64,000 nucleotides of DNA from Massilia forsythiae (GCF_012849555.1 NZ_CP051685.1:2294001-2358000), one strand, 5' to 3'; numbered from the stretch's first letter, positions 45,245 to 56,579 are shown. The notes: a model not told the origin generated them from the letters alone. A program made the numbers and translations.

Positions 45245-45266
45245 ATTGTTCAGCAAGTGGAACAAT
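45245..45266. promoter_or_regulatory. Inverted repeat upstream of the cytochrome b561-yceI operon
   Basis: ATTGTTC (45245-45251) and GAACAAT (45260-45266) with an 8-bp spacer, 160 bp upstream of the cytochrome gene. Arms and spacing resemble a dimeric repressor site; no regulator gene is adjacent, so the assignment is open. Confidence 0.35.
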
Positions 45267-45319
45267 CGGTGACGGGGCACTCCTCGCTTGCCGGTGCAGG
45301 AAGCGCCGGTAAACGCATG

Positions 45320-45353
45320 ACGGCGCCGCCGGATCGTAATCCGGCGGCGCCGT
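45320..45353 (-). terminator. Strong hairpin after purB
   Basis: ACGGCGCCGCCGGAT and its exact complement flank a CGTA loop: a 15-bp perfect GC-rich stem, 41 bp after the purB stop. There is no T tract on either side, so it may block exonucleases or assist termination rather than be a classic terminator. Confidence 0.5.
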
Positions 45354-45393
45354 CGTCAAGCAAGCGCTGCCGGGTGGCGCGCGTCCGGGCGGA

Positions 45394-47587
<2,194 letters not shown>

Positions 47588-47598
47588 AGGGCACGCGC

Positions 47599-48612
47599 AT
47601 GTCGACTTCGCGGCGCCTGCAGATGGCGGACATCGCGCGCCTGGCCGGGGTATCGACCTCGACCGTCTCGCGCGCCCTCAACCACAGCGGCCTGGTCAAC
47701 CAGGAAACCCGCGAGCGCATCCTCGAACTGGCCAGTTCGCTGAACTATTCGATCAACATCGGCGCGCAGAATTTGCGCCTGCAGCAGAACCGCACGGTGG
47801 CCGCCGTGGTCCCGCTGGACAAGTCGACCCGCCAGCAATTGTCCGACCCCTTCCTGCTGTCGATGCTGGGCGGCCTGGCCGACGTGCTCAGCGAGCAGGG
47901 TTTCGACATCCTGGTCTCGCGCGTCGACGCCGACCAGGTCGATGCCGCCTCGGCGCCGTTCGACAGCGGGCGCGTGGTCGGCGTGGTGCTGATCGGCCAG
48001 GGCCGCCATCACGACCAGCTCAACCGCATGGCCACGCGCGGCGTGCCGGTGGTGGTCTGGGGCGCCCAGTTGCCGCAGCAACTGTACACCACGGTCGGCG
48101 GCGACAACGTGGCCGGCGGGCGCATGGCGACCGAGCACCTGCTGGCGCACGGCCGCCGCCGCATCGCCTTCCTCGGCGACACCGGCCTGCCCGAGGCGGC
48201 GCTGCGCCACCAGGGGTATGTCGAGGCGCTGGCGGCATACGGCCTGGCGCCCGATCCGCAATTGCAGGTGGCCGCCTCGTTCCTGCCCGGAAGCGGTACC
48301 GACGCCGTGCACGAACTGGCGCGCCGCGGCGCCGCCTACGACGGCGTGTTCGCCTGCAGCGACCTGATGGCGATGCATGCCATCCACGCGCTGCGCGCCG
48401 AGGGCAGGGCGGTGCCGGCCGACGTGGGCGTGGTCGGCTACGACGACATCGAACTGGCCGCCTATTTTCATCCGCCGCTCACCACCGTGCGCCAGCCGCG
48501 CGACGCCGCCGCGCGCGCCCTGGTGGCCGCGCTGCTGGCCCGCATCGACGGCCAGCCCGTTCCTTCCTCGCTCCTGCCCACCGAACTGGTGGTGCGCGCC
48601 AGCGCCGCCTGA
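47599..48612 (+). CDS. suxR: LacI-family repressor of the sucrose locus
   Basis: 337 aa. The N-terminal helix-turn-helix is MADIARLAGVSTSTVSRALNHSGLVNQETRERI, followed by hinge SLNYSINIGAQNLRLQ and a periplasmic-binding-protein-like sugar domain (VAAVVPLD..., GVFACSDLMAMHAIHAL, VGVVGYDDIELAAYFHPPLTTVRQP). It lies directly upstream of the receptor, amylosucrase, fructokinase and permease genes, as suxR does in Xanthomonas. Likely ligand: sucrose or a breakdown product. The symbol is by position and family. The start at 47599 lacks a strong SD. Confidence 0.85.
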   Translation: MSTSRRLQMADIARLAGVSTSTVSRALNHSGLVNQETRERILELASSLNYSINIGAQNLRLQQNRTVAAVVPLDKSTRQQLSDPFLLSMLGGLADVLSEQGFDILVSRVDADQVDAASAPFDSGRVVGVVLIGQGRHHDQLNRMATRGVPVVVWGAQLPQQLYTTVGGDNVAGGRMATEHLLAHGRRRIAFLGDTGLPEAALRHQGYVEALAAYGLAPDPQLQVAASFLPGSGTDAVHELARRGAAYDGVFACSDLMAMHAIHALRAEGRAVPADVGVVGYDDIELAAYFHPPLTTVRQPRDAAARALVAALLARIDGQPVPSSLLPTELVVRASAA

Positions 48613-48656
48613 CGTCTGGCCGCACCAAACAGCAGCAGCATCCTTGCATCGGTTTT

Positions 48657-48670
48657 TGCAAACGTTTGCA
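48657..48670. promoter_or_regulatory. LacI-type operator 1 upstream of the receptor gene
   Basis: TGCAAACGTTTGCA is a perfect 14-bp palindrome with the central CG typical of LacI-family operators. It lies 45 bp after the regulator stop and about 207 bp before the receptor start. Confidence 0.7.
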
Positions 48671-48775
48671 GAAGGTCTTTAAAAGTTAGCTTTTCGTCGT
48701 CTCATTCCTTGCCCTCAAAGTCAGTTTCGCTGCGTACATCGGTAAAGTCGCCGAAAACAACACTTTCCTGATTCG

Positions 48776-48793
48776 ATTGCAATCGATTGCAAT
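48776..48793. promoter_or_regulatory. LacI-type operator 2 upstream of the receptor gene
   Basis: ATTGCAATCGATTGCAAT is a perfect 18-bp palindrome, also centred on CG, 84 bp before the receptor start. Half-sites share TTGCA with operator 1, but the centre differs (ATCGAT against AACGTT). Centres are about 121 bp apart, so looping between two bound dimers is possible. Confidence 0.7.
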
Positions 48794-48876
48794 TGCAGGA
48801 ATTTCGTTGAATAATCCACATGTGCCCGACGAGGCCGGCTGGAGCCATCGGGCGACCACTACAACATGGAGGAGAC

Positions 48877-51174
48877 ATGGAAATTCGCATGAAGCACACG
48901 GCGCGCGCCGTGGCGCTGGCTTTGCTGCACGTGGGCGCGGCATCCGCCCAGCAACAGGTTGGCGCCGCCGACGTGGCCGCCGCGGCTGCCCCGGGCGACG
49001 GTTTGCGCATGGAGCGCATCGTGGTCACCGGCACCGCTAGCGGTACCAGCAAGCTGAAATCGAGCGTGTCGGTCAGCACGCTGGAGGCCGATACCATCGC
49101 CAGCCTGGCGCCGACCAGCGCCGCCGACGTGCTGCGCGCGATTCCCGGCGTCCGCTCGGAATCCTCGGGCGGCGAGGGCAACGCCAACATCACGGTGCGC
49201 GGCGTGCCGATCTCGGCCGGCGGGGCGCGCTACGTACAGATCCAGGAAGACGGCTTGCCGGTGCTGCAGTTCGGCGACTTCAACTTCGCCACCCCGGACA
49301 GTTTCGTCAAGATCGACGGCGCCCTGGACCACGTGGAAGCGGTGCGCGGCGGCTCGGCCTCGACCCTGGCCACCAATTCGCCGGGCGGCATCATCAACTT
49401 CATCAGCAAGGACGGCAGCCAGGCCGGCGGCAGCATCGGCCTGTCGCGCGGCCTCGACTACGACAGCACGCGCGTCGACTTCGACTATGGCATGCCGCTG
49501 TCGCCGAAAGACCGCTTCTTCGTGGCCGGCTTCTACCGCTACGGCGAAGGCATCCGCAACACCGGCGTCAAGGAAGAGCGCGGCGGCCAGGTGCGCGCCA
49601 ACTACACCCACGAGTTCGACGGCGGCTTCCTGCGCGTGTCGTTCAAGCACCTCGACGACCAGAGCCCGACCGCGCTGCCGGTGCCGGTGACGACCCGCAA
49701 CGGCCATATCGCGGAAATCGCCGGCATCGACCCGCGCGAGGCGGCGTTCTATTCGCCGTACTGGGTCAAGGATGTCACCCTCACCAAGGGCAACGGCAAG
49801 GCGTCCAGCGACGTCAACGACGGCCTGTCCGTCAAGAGCAACGCCCTCGGCCTGGAAGGATCGTACGACCTCGGCAACGGCTGGACCGTCTCCGACCGCT
49901 TCCGCAAGGCCGACAACAGCGGCCGCTTCATCGGCGTGTTCCCGGCCGACAACGGCACGGTCGGCAATTACACCTTCGCCACCGGCCCGAATGCCGGCCA
50001 GGCCTACCGCGGCCGCGCCATCAACGCCGTGGTGTTCAACACCTCGATCGACGATGCCGGCAATACCCTCAACGATGCGCGCCTGAGCAAGACCTTCCGC
50101 CTCGACGGCGCCAAGCTGAACCTGACCGCCGGCTGGTACGCGTCGCAGCAGAAACTCGGCCTGACCTGGAACTTCAACCAGTACCTGCTGCAGGCCAGCG
50201 GCGACCAGCCGGCGCTGCTGCGCACCGCCAGCACCACCCCGGGCCTGGTCGGCGCGGCCTTCGGCGGCTGCTGCTCGCGCGCGGTCGACATGAAATACCG
50301 CACCAACTCGCCGTACGCCAACCTCGGCTGGGAGCAGGGCGCCGTCAACGTCGATGCCAGCGTGCGGCGCGACCGCCAGCATGCCGATGGCAGCGCCAAC
50401 ATCGCCGCCAGCGCCGTGGCCTACCAGGCCGCGACCGTGCAGCGGGTCGACTACGAGATCGGCCACACCTCGTACTCGGTGGGCGCCAACTGGCGCGCCA
50501 CGCCGGCGCTGGCGCTGTTCGCGCGCACCAGCGAGGGCGTCGCCTTCAACGCCGACCGCATCCTGTTCGGTACGCCCCTGGACGGCAGCGCGCCGGTCAA
50601 CATCAACACCGTCAGGCAGCTGGAAGGCGGCGTCAAATGGCGCAGCGGCGGCTTCAGTTCCTTCCTGACGCTGTTCCGCGCGCGCACCAGCGAGACCAAT
50701 TTCGAGGCCACCACCCGCCTGTCCACCGCCAACAGCTACGATGCCAAGGGCGCCGAGCTGGAAGCGGCCTGGCGCGTGGGCGACTTCAACCTGACCGGGG
50801 GCCTGACCCTGACCGACGCCGAGATCACCGCCACCGCGCCGGGCGGCGAAGCCAACATCGGCCACACGCCGCGGCGCCAGGCGCGCGCCGTGTACCAGCT
50901 GGCGCCGAGCTACGAGCTCGGCCAGGCGCGCTTCGGCCTGACCGTGGTCGGCACCGGCAAGAGCTGGGGCGACGACGCCAACACGCTGGTGCTGCCCGGC
51001 TACGCCGTGGTCCACGCCTTTTTGAATTACCAGTTGACGCCGAAGATCGGACTGAGCGTGAGCGCCAACAACCTGTTCAACAAGATCGGCTATACCGAGA
51101 TCGAAAGCGACGGCCATGCCGCGCGCGCGGTCACCGGGCGCGCCGTCAAGGCCGGCGTCAAGTACGCGTTCTGA
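48877..51174 (+). CDS. TonB-dependent outer-membrane receptor (SuxA-like)
   Basis: 765 aa. The signal peptide MEIRMKHTARAVALALLHVGAASA is followed by the TonB-box-like MERIVVTGT. The plug domain has SAADVLRAIPGVRSESSGGEGNANITVRGVP and VEAVRGGSASTLATNSPGGIINFISK. The 22-strand barrel ends with the aromatic C-terminus AGVKYAF. GGAGGAG before ATG 48877 fixes the start. Placement between a sucrose-type repressor and a sucrose-splitting enzyme suggests import of sucrose or a related oligosaccharide across the outer membrane. Confidence 0.9.
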   Translation: MEIRMKHTARAVALALLHVGAASAQQQVGAADVAAAAAPGDGLRMERIVVTGTASGTSKLKSSVSVSTLEADTIASLAPTSAADVLRAIPGVRSESSGGEGNANITVRGVPISAGGARYVQIQEDGLPVLQFGDFNFATPDSFVKIDGALDHVEAVRGGSASTLATNSPGGIINFISKDGSQAGGSIGLSRGLDYDSTRVDFDYGMPLSPKDRFFVAGFYRYGEGIRNTGVKEERGGQVRANYTHEFDGGFLRVSFKHLDDQSPTALPVPVTTRNGHIAEIAGIDPREAAFYSPYWVKDVTLTKGNGKASSDVNDGLSVKSNALGLEGSYDLGNGWTVSDRFRKADNSGRFIGVFPADNGTVGNYTFATGPNAGQAYRGRAINAVVFNTSIDDAGNTLNDARLSKTFRLDGAKLNLTAGWYASQQKLGLTWNFNQYLLQASGDQPALLRTASTTPGLVGAAFGGCCSRAVDMKYRTNSPYANLGWEQGAVNVDASVRRDRQHADGSANIAASAVAYQAATVQRVDYEIGHTSYSVGANWRATPALALFARTSEGVAFNADRILFGTPLDGSAPVNINTVRQLEGGVKWRSGGFSSFLTLFRARTSETNFEATTRLSTANSYDAKGAELEAAWRVGDFNLTGGLTLTDAEITATAPGGEANIGHTPRRQARAVYQLAPSYELGQARFGLTVVGTGKSWGDDANTLVLPGYAVVHAFLNYQLTPKIGLSVSANNLFNKIGYTEIESDGHAARAVTGRAVKAGVKYAF

Positions 51175-51240
51175 TGCAGGCGCCGTTCAGGCGCGCGATT
51201 CCCGGCGCACGTGCCTTCCGGTGCGCCGGCCGTTTTACCC

Positions 51241-53091
51241 ATGATGATGATGACGATGCCGACCCTGCTGCAATCCCTGCTCGACGCCTTGCCCGCCGAG
51301 CGCCACGACGATGCGCGCCGGCGCTTCGCGCGCCACCAGGCGGTGCTGTGCGACCGCCTGGGGTGGCTGTACGGCCACCTGCCCGGCCACGCGGCCTGGC
51401 TGGAAGAGCTCCTCGCCGGGACCGGGCGCCTGATGGCGGCGCGCCCAGCGCCGCTGCGCGCGCTGGACGCCGCGCGCGAAGCCGATCCGGCCTGGTTCTG
51501 CGATCAACGCATGCTCGGCTACAGCGCCTACGTCGACCGCTTCGGCGGCGACCTGCGCGGGGTGGCGGGGCGCATCCCGCACCTGCGCGAACTCGGCGTG
51601 ACGTACCTGCACCTGCTGCCCTTCCTGCGCCCGCGCGCCGGCGAGAACGACGGCGGCTTCGCGGTGGCCAGCTTCGACGAGGTCGACCCGAGACTGGGCA
51701 GCATGGCCGACCTGGAAGCGCTGGCGGACGGCCTGCGCGGCGCCGGCATCAGCCTGTGCGCCGACCTGATCCTGAACCACGTGGCCGACGACCATCCGTG
51801 GGCGCGCGGCGCGCGCGCCGGCGACGCGCGCCTGCGCGATTTCTTCCACGTGCTGCCGCAGCAGGAGCAGGCCGCGGCCTACGAGCGCACGCTGGGGCAG
51901 GTATTCCCGCAGGCCGCGCCCGGCAATTTCACCTACGACCAGGCGATGGGCGGCTGGGTCTGGACCACCTTTTATCCGTTCCAGTGGGACCTGAACTATG
52001 CCAACCCGGCGCTGTTCGCGGCGGTGGCGGCCGCCTTGCTCGGCCTGGCCAACCGCGGCATCGAGGTGTTCCGCCTGGATTCGACCGCCTTCTTGTGGAA
52101 GCGCCTCGGCACCGACTGCATGAACCAGCCGGAGGCGCACCTGATCCTGCAGGCGCTGCGCGCCCTGGTCGACATCGCCGCGCCCGGCGTGCTGCTGAAG
52201 GCCGAGGCGATCGTGGCCACGCGCGAACTGCCGGCGTATTTCGGCGCGGCCGGCGCCCCCGAATGCCACCTGGCCTACCACAGCACGCTGATGACGGCCG
52301 GCTGGGCCGCGCTGGCCGAGCAGGATGCCGGCCCGGTGCGCGCGGTGGCGGACGCCACGCCGCCACTGCCGCCCGGCGCCAGCTGGCTGACCTACGTGCG
52401 CTGCCACGACGACATCGGCTGGAAGCACTTGCTGGCCGAAGCCGGGAGCATGGCGCGCCTGGAGCGTATCGCCGCCTTCTATAACGGCGGCGCCGGCTAC
52501 CCGGCCGGGATCGGCTTCCAGGGCGGCGCCGCCACCAACGGCAGCGCCGCCGCCCTGAGCGGGCTGGACAAGGCGGCCACGCCGGAGGAAACCGAGCACG
52601 CGCTGCGCCGGCTGCTGTTGGTGCACGGCCTGGCGCTGTGCTTCGGCGGCCTGCCGATGCTGTACATGGGCGACGAGCTGGCGATGGCCAACGACCATGG
52701 CTACCTGGCCGATCCGGCGCGCGCGCACGATACCCGCTGGGTCCAGCGCGCGCCGTTCGACGCCGCGCGCGCGGCACTGCGCCACGATCCGGACAGCGTG
52801 CCGGGACGCGCCTGGGCCGGCCTCGTGCGCCTGGTCGGCCTGCGCCGGCGCCTGCCCGACCTGGCCGCCGGCACCCGCTGCGAAGCATTGGCGGCGCATG
52901 ACCCGGCCGTGCTGGCGCTGGCGCGCGGCGCGCGCTTCCTGGGGCTGTTCAATTTTTCGGGACGCACGCTGGCGCTCGACCTGGCCGAGTTCGGCGGCCA
53001 CGGGGCGCTGGCGCTGGGTCCGTGGGAGCAGGCCTGGCTGGACCGGGCTACCTGGCTGGCCGTGGCCGCGAGCGACGAGGAGACACGATGA
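51241..53091 (+). CDS. GH13_4 amylosucrase / sucrose hydrolase
   Basis: 616 aa. The subfamily's helical N-terminal domain (1-85) precedes the TIM barrel. Catalytic residues by comparison with Neisseria amylosucrase: nucleophile D280 (VFRLDSTAFLWK), acid/base E322 (LLKAEAIVA), transition-state D390 in YVRCHDDIGW; H180 in LILNHVADDHPW. It acts on sucrose, either building glucan and releasing fructose or simply hydrolysing it; Xanthomonas SUH is the hydrolytic form. The start is uncertain: ATGATGATGATGACGATG at 51241-51258 offers several, with no clear SD. The next gene overlaps by 4 bp. Confidence 0.9.
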   Translation: MMMMTMPTLLQSLLDALPAERHDDARRRFARHQAVLCDRLGWLYGHLPGHAAWLEELLAGTGRLMAARPAPLRALDAAREADPAWFCDQRMLGYSAYVDRFGGDLRGVAGRIPHLRELGVTYLHLLPFLRPRAGENDGGFAVASFDEVDPRLGSMADLEALADGLRGAGISLCADLILNHVADDHPWARGARAGDARLRDFFHVLPQQEQAAAYERTLGQVFPQAAPGNFTYDQAMGGWVWTTFYPFQWDLNYANPALFAAVAAALLGLANRGIEVFRLDSTAFLWKRLGTDCMNQPEAHLILQALRALVDIAAPGVLLKAEAIVATRELPAYFGAAGAPECHLAYHSTLMTAGWAALAEQDAGPVRAVADATPPLPPGASWLTYVRCHDDIGWKHLLAEAGSMARLERIAAFYNGGAGYPAGIGFQGGAATNGSAAALSGLDKAATPEETEHALRRLLLVHGLALCFGGLPMLYMGDELAMANDHGYLADPARAHDTRWVQRAPFDAARAALRHDPDSVPGRAWAGLVRLVGLRRRLPDLAAGTRCEALAAHDPAVLALARGARFLGLFNFSGRTLALDLAEFGGHGALALGPWEQAWLDRATWLAVAASDEETR

Positions 53092-54083
53092 AACAAGCGA
53101 TGCAAGAATGCGAGCGTGAAGAATACGAGGGTGCGCGCGTCCCCGATGCGGCGGCGCCGGCCATCGTGGTGTTCGGCGAAGCGCTGGTCGACGACTTCGG
53201 CGACCGGCAGGTGGTGGGCGGCGCGCCCTTCAACGTGGCGCGCAACCTGGCGGCGCTGGGGGAAGCGGTATTGATGCTGACCCGGGTGGGACGCGACGCC
53301 AGCGGCGCGCGCATGCGCGCCGAGTTCGCGCGCTTCGGCCTCGAACCGGGCGGCCTGCAGGTGGACGACGCGCTGCCGACCGGACGGGTGACGGTCGAGC
53401 GCACCGGCGCCGGCGAGCACCGCTTCACGATCCTGCCGCGCCAGGCCTACGATGCGATCGAGGCCGGGCCGGCGCTGGCCGCCATGGCGGCGGTCACGCC
53501 GGCCACGCTGTACTTCGGCACCCTGGCCCAGCGCGAGGCGACGGCGCGCGCCGCGCTGCAGCACCTGCTCGCCGCCAGCGGCGCCTGCCGCTACCTGGAC
53601 CTGAACGTGCGCGCCGGCCAGGTGACCGAGCAATGCGTGTTCGCCTCGCTGCACGCGGCCGACATCGTCAAGGTCAACGAGGAGGAATTGCACGACCTGT
53701 TCGGCTGGTACACCCACATGCGCCTGTCCACCGCCGACATGGACGACCCCGAGGTCGGGCGCGCCTGCGCCGCGCTGCTGCGCGTGTTCAAGCTGCAGGG
53801 GCTGATCGTGACGCTCGGCGCGCGCGGCGCCGTGTACTTCGGCGCCGGCGGCGAGCGCATCGCCATCCCGGCGCCGGCGGCGCAGGTGGCCATCGCCGAC
53901 ACGGTCGGCGCCGGCGACGCCTTTTCCGCGGTGTTCCTGCTGGGGCGCGCGCACGGCTGGCCCCTGGCCCTGACGCTGGCGCGTGCCAACGAGTTCGCCG
54001 GGGCCGTGTGCGGCATCGTCGGCGCGGTGCCGGACGACCTGGCGTTCTACCGGCCGTTCGCCGCGCGCTGGTTCGGCGCCTGA
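53088..54083 (+). CDS. PfkB-family fructokinase 1
   Basis: 331 aa. PfkB/ribokinase fold: IVVFGEALVDDFGDRQVVGGAPFNVARNLAALG at the sugar-binding start, the second signature ADTVGAGDAFSAVFLLG with the catalytic Asp, and KVNEEELHDLFGW. An acidic N-terminal extension of about 20 residues precedes the fold. It should phosphorylate the fructose released by the upstream amylosucrase. The ATG overlaps that gene's stop (ATGA), with GAGGAG upstream. Confidence 0.9.
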   Translation: MKQAMQECEREEYEGARVPDAAAPAIVVFGEALVDDFGDRQVVGGAPFNVARNLAALGEAVLMLTRVGRDASGARMRAEFARFGLEPGGLQVDDALPTGRVTVERTGAGEHRFTILPRQAYDAIEAGPALAAMAAVTPATLYFGTLAQREATARAALQHLLAASGACRYLDLNVRAGQVTEQCVFASLHAADIVKVNEEELHDLFGWYTHMRLSTADMDDPEVGRACAALLRVFKLQGLIVTLGARGAVYFGAGGERIAIPAPAAQVAIADTVGAGDAFSAVFLLGRAHGWPLALTLARANEFAGAVCGIVGAVPDDLAFYRPFAARWFGA

Positions 54084-54092
54084 GGAGAGCCC

Positions 54093-55490
54093 ATGTCAAC
54101 CATCCTGTCCGCCCTTGCCGCCAAGCCGCGCATGCGCTTCTGGCAGGTCGTCAACATGAACATCGGATTCTTCGGCATCCAGTTCAGTTTCGGCCTGCAG
54201 CAGAGCAGCATGAGTCCGATCTACCGCTACCTCGGCGCCGACGAGGCCAGCCTGCCCTACCTGTGGCTGGCCGGGCCGGTCACCGGCCTGCTGGTGCAAC
54301 CACTGGTGGGCGCGCTGAGCGACCGCACCACCAGCCGCTGGGGCCGGCGCACGCCGTACTTCCTGATCGGCGCGATCCTGTGCAGCATCGGCCTGCTGCT
54401 GATGCCCTACAGTCCCACCCTGTGGATGGCCGCCAGCCTGCTGTGGATCCTGGACAGCGCCAACAACATCACCATGGAGCCGTACCGCGCCTTCGTCAGC
54501 GACAAGCTGCCGCCGTCCCAGCATTCGCTGGGCTTCCTGACCCAGAGCGCGTTCACCGGCCTGGGACAGACGCTGGCCTACCTGGCGCCCTCGCTCCTGG
54601 TCTGGCTCGGCATGGACAAGGATGCGGTCAACGCCAACCATATCCCGCACATCGTGATCGCCGCCTTCATGATCGGCGCGGTCTGCTCGCTGGGCTCGGT
54701 CCTGTGGTCAGTCCGGACCACGCCTGAAGACCCGCTGCCGGCCGCGACGCTGGCGGCGCTGCGCGCGGCGCCGTCCGGCTGGCGCCACACGCTGGCCGAG
54801 ATCGGCGCGGCGCTGCGCGAGATGCCGCCCACGATGCGCCAGCTGGCATGGGTAAAACTGTTCCAGTGGTATGCCATGTTCTGCTACTGGCAATTCATCA
54901 CGCTGGCGCTGGCGCGCACGCTGTTCGGGACCAGCGACCCGGCCTCGCAGGGCTTCCGCGACGCCGGCCTGCTGAACGGGCAGATCGGCGCGTTCTACAA
55001 CCTGGTCGCCTTCTTCGCCGCGTTCGCCATGCTGCCGTTCGTGCGCCGCCACGGGGCGCGCAACGTGCACGGGGTGTGCCTGCTGCTGGCGGGCGCCGGC
55101 ATGCTGGCCATCCCGCACATCCACAGCCCGGCGCTGCTGCTGGTGCCGATGGTCGGCATCGGCCTGGCCTGGGCCAGCATCATGGGCAATCCGTACGCGA
55201 TGCTGGCATCGAGCCTGCCGCCGCAGCGCACCGGCGTCTACATGGGCATCTTCAACATGTTCATCGTGATCCCGATGATCGTGCAGATCTTCACTCTGCC
55301 CCTGTATTACCAGGCCTGGCTCGGCGGACGGCCGGAAAACGTGGTGCGCCTGGCCGGCGCGCTGCTGCTCTGCGCCGCCGCCGCGGTGACCCTGGTGCGT
55401 TACAATGCCCGCAATGCGATCGAACGGACGGAGCAAGCCCATGCTGGAGCGGAGCGGGACGGTGGTGGTATTCGGCGAGACCCTGGTTGA
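54093..55490 (+). CDS. Sucrose-type MFS permease (SuxC-like)
   Basis: 465 aa with 12 membrane helices, of the glycoside-pentoside/plant-sucrose (SLC45-like) branch. FWQVVNMNIGFFGIQFSFGLQQSSMSPIYRYLGA opens it in the manner of bacterial sucrose symporters; GALSDRTTSRWGRRTPYFLIGA is the MFS loop 2-3 signature with RxGRR. It lies between two fructokinases, which supports sucrose uptake across the inner membrane. The last 50 bp overlap the second kinase in another frame. RBS GAGGAG. Confidence 0.9.
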   Translation: MSTILSALAAKPRMRFWQVVNMNIGFFGIQFSFGLQQSSMSPIYRYLGADEASLPYLWLAGPVTGLLVQPLVGALSDRTTSRWGRRTPYFLIGAILCSIGLLLMPYSPTLWMAASLLWILDSANNITMEPYRAFVSDKLPPSQHSLGFLTQSAFTGLGQTLAYLAPSLLVWLGMDKDAVNANHIPHIVIAAFMIGAVCSLGSVLWSVRTTPEDPLPAATLAALRAAPSGWRHTLAEIGAALREMPPTMRQLAWVKLFQWYAMFCYWQFITLALARTLFGTSDPASQGFRDAGLLNGQIGAFYNLVAFFAAFAMLPFVRRHGARNVHGVCLLLAGAGMLAIPHIHSPALLLVPMVGIGLAWASIMGNPYAMLASSLPPQRTGVYMGIFNMFIVIPMIVQIFTLPLYYQAWLGGRPENVVRLAGALLLCAAAAVTLVRYNARNAIERTEQAHAGAERDGGGIRRDPG

Positions 55491-56406
55491 CGAGGGCAGC
55501 GGCGCCCAGGCGGCCGGCGCGCCCTTCAATGTGGCGCGCCACCTGGCCGCCTTTTTGTCGCCGCCGCTGATGATCACGCGCGTCGGCGAAGACCGCAACG
55601 GCGCCATCGTGCGCGCCGAGTTCGAACGCTTCGTGATGCCGGACCTCGGGCTGCAGGTCGACCCGATGGAGGAAACCGGCCGGGCACTGGCCGGGCGCGG
55701 CGGGCAGGGACAGCGCGCCGTGCTGCCGCCGCGCCAGGCCTACGACTTCATCGACCCGCGCGCCGCGGTGGCCGCCATGACCGGCCTGGCCTCACCGGCC
55801 GCCATGCTCTGCTTCGACACGCTGGTGCAGCGCGAGGAACGTTCGCGTCTGGCGCTGCAGGCGGTGCTGGCCAGCACGCCGGCCAAGCGCTTCCTCGACC
55901 TCAACCTGCATGCGGACCACACCGGCGAAGCGATCGTCACGCGTGCGCTGGAAACGGCCGACATCGCCAAGGTCAACGAAGAGGAACTGCAGGCCTTGTT
56001 CCAGTGGTACTTCCAGATCCAGCCGCAGGATGCGCCGCTCTCGCAGGACGAGACGCATGCGGCCTGCCGCGCGCTGATGGACCGCTTCGGCCTGGAAGCC
56101 CTGATCGTCACCCTGGGCCACCGCGGCTCGGTGTACTTCGGCGCCGACGGCGGCTTGATCGCCAACCGCGACAACCCGGCGCCGCCGTTCGTGATCGACA
56201 CGGCGGGGGCCGGCGATGCGTTCTCCGCGATCTTCCTGCTGGGACAGGTGCGCGGCTGGCCGCTGGCATTGACGCTGGCGCGCGCCAACGAATTTGCCGG
56301 CGCCATCTGCGCAGTCAGTGGCGCGGTGCCGCGCGACATGAATTTCTACGACAAGTGGGTCAATCGCTGGCGCGAGCCGGCGGTCAAGGCCGATTCGGCA
56401 TTGTGA
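55441..56406 (+). CDS. PfkB-family fructokinase 2
   Basis: 321 aa, paralogue of 53088-54083 (shared APFNVAR, VNEEEL, VTLGHRGSVYFGA-type and WPLALTLARANEFAGA segments). The catalytic signature is IDTAGAGDAFSAIFLLG. The substrate side starts VVVFGETLVDEGSGAQAAGAPFNVARHLAAF, lacking a few residues between Asp and Gly-Ala-Pro compared with copy 1, and the middle of the lid (EETGRALAGRGGQGQRAVLPP) differs. It may prefer another sugar or be a regulated second copy. It starts inside the permease gene (50-bp overlap) with GGAG upstream. Confidence 0.88.
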   Translation: MLERSGTVVVFGETLVDEGSGAQAAGAPFNVARHLAAFLSPPLMITRVGEDRNGAIVRAEFERFVMPDLGLQVDPMEETGRALAGRGGQGQRAVLPPRQAYDFIDPRAAVAAMTGLASPAAMLCFDTLVQREERSRLALQAVLASTPAKRFLDLNLHADHTGEAIVTRALETADIAKVNEEELQALFQWYFQIQPQDAPLSQDETHAACRALMDRFGLEALIVTLGHRGSVYFGADGGLIANRDNPAPPFVIDTAGAGDAFSAIFLLGQVRGWPLALTLARANEFAGAICAVSGAVPRDMNFYDKWVNRWREPAVKADSAL

Positions 56407-56431
56407 TCGTTTCCAGACGGCTACCGGTATA

Positions 56432-56560
56432 ACCGTCGTCCCCGCGCAGGCGGGGACCCATGCCGCGCTTCGGAACTCGCTGCCTTAGCATCAGCTCGCC
56501 AGGGTCGAAGCCGGCGGCTTGGGTTACTCCCACTGGGTCCCCGCCTTCGCGGGGACGACG
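56432..56560. repeat. Second inverted pair of REP-like repeats
   Basis: The unit CGTCGTCCCCGC, four bases, GCGGGGACCCA appears at 56432-56460 and inverted at 56534-56560, as at 35943-36132. The pair lies between the convergent fructokinase 2 and bfr genes. About 70 bp lie between the two units. Confidence 0.85.
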
Positions 56561-56579
56561 CCGTATGGCGGGCGTGGAA

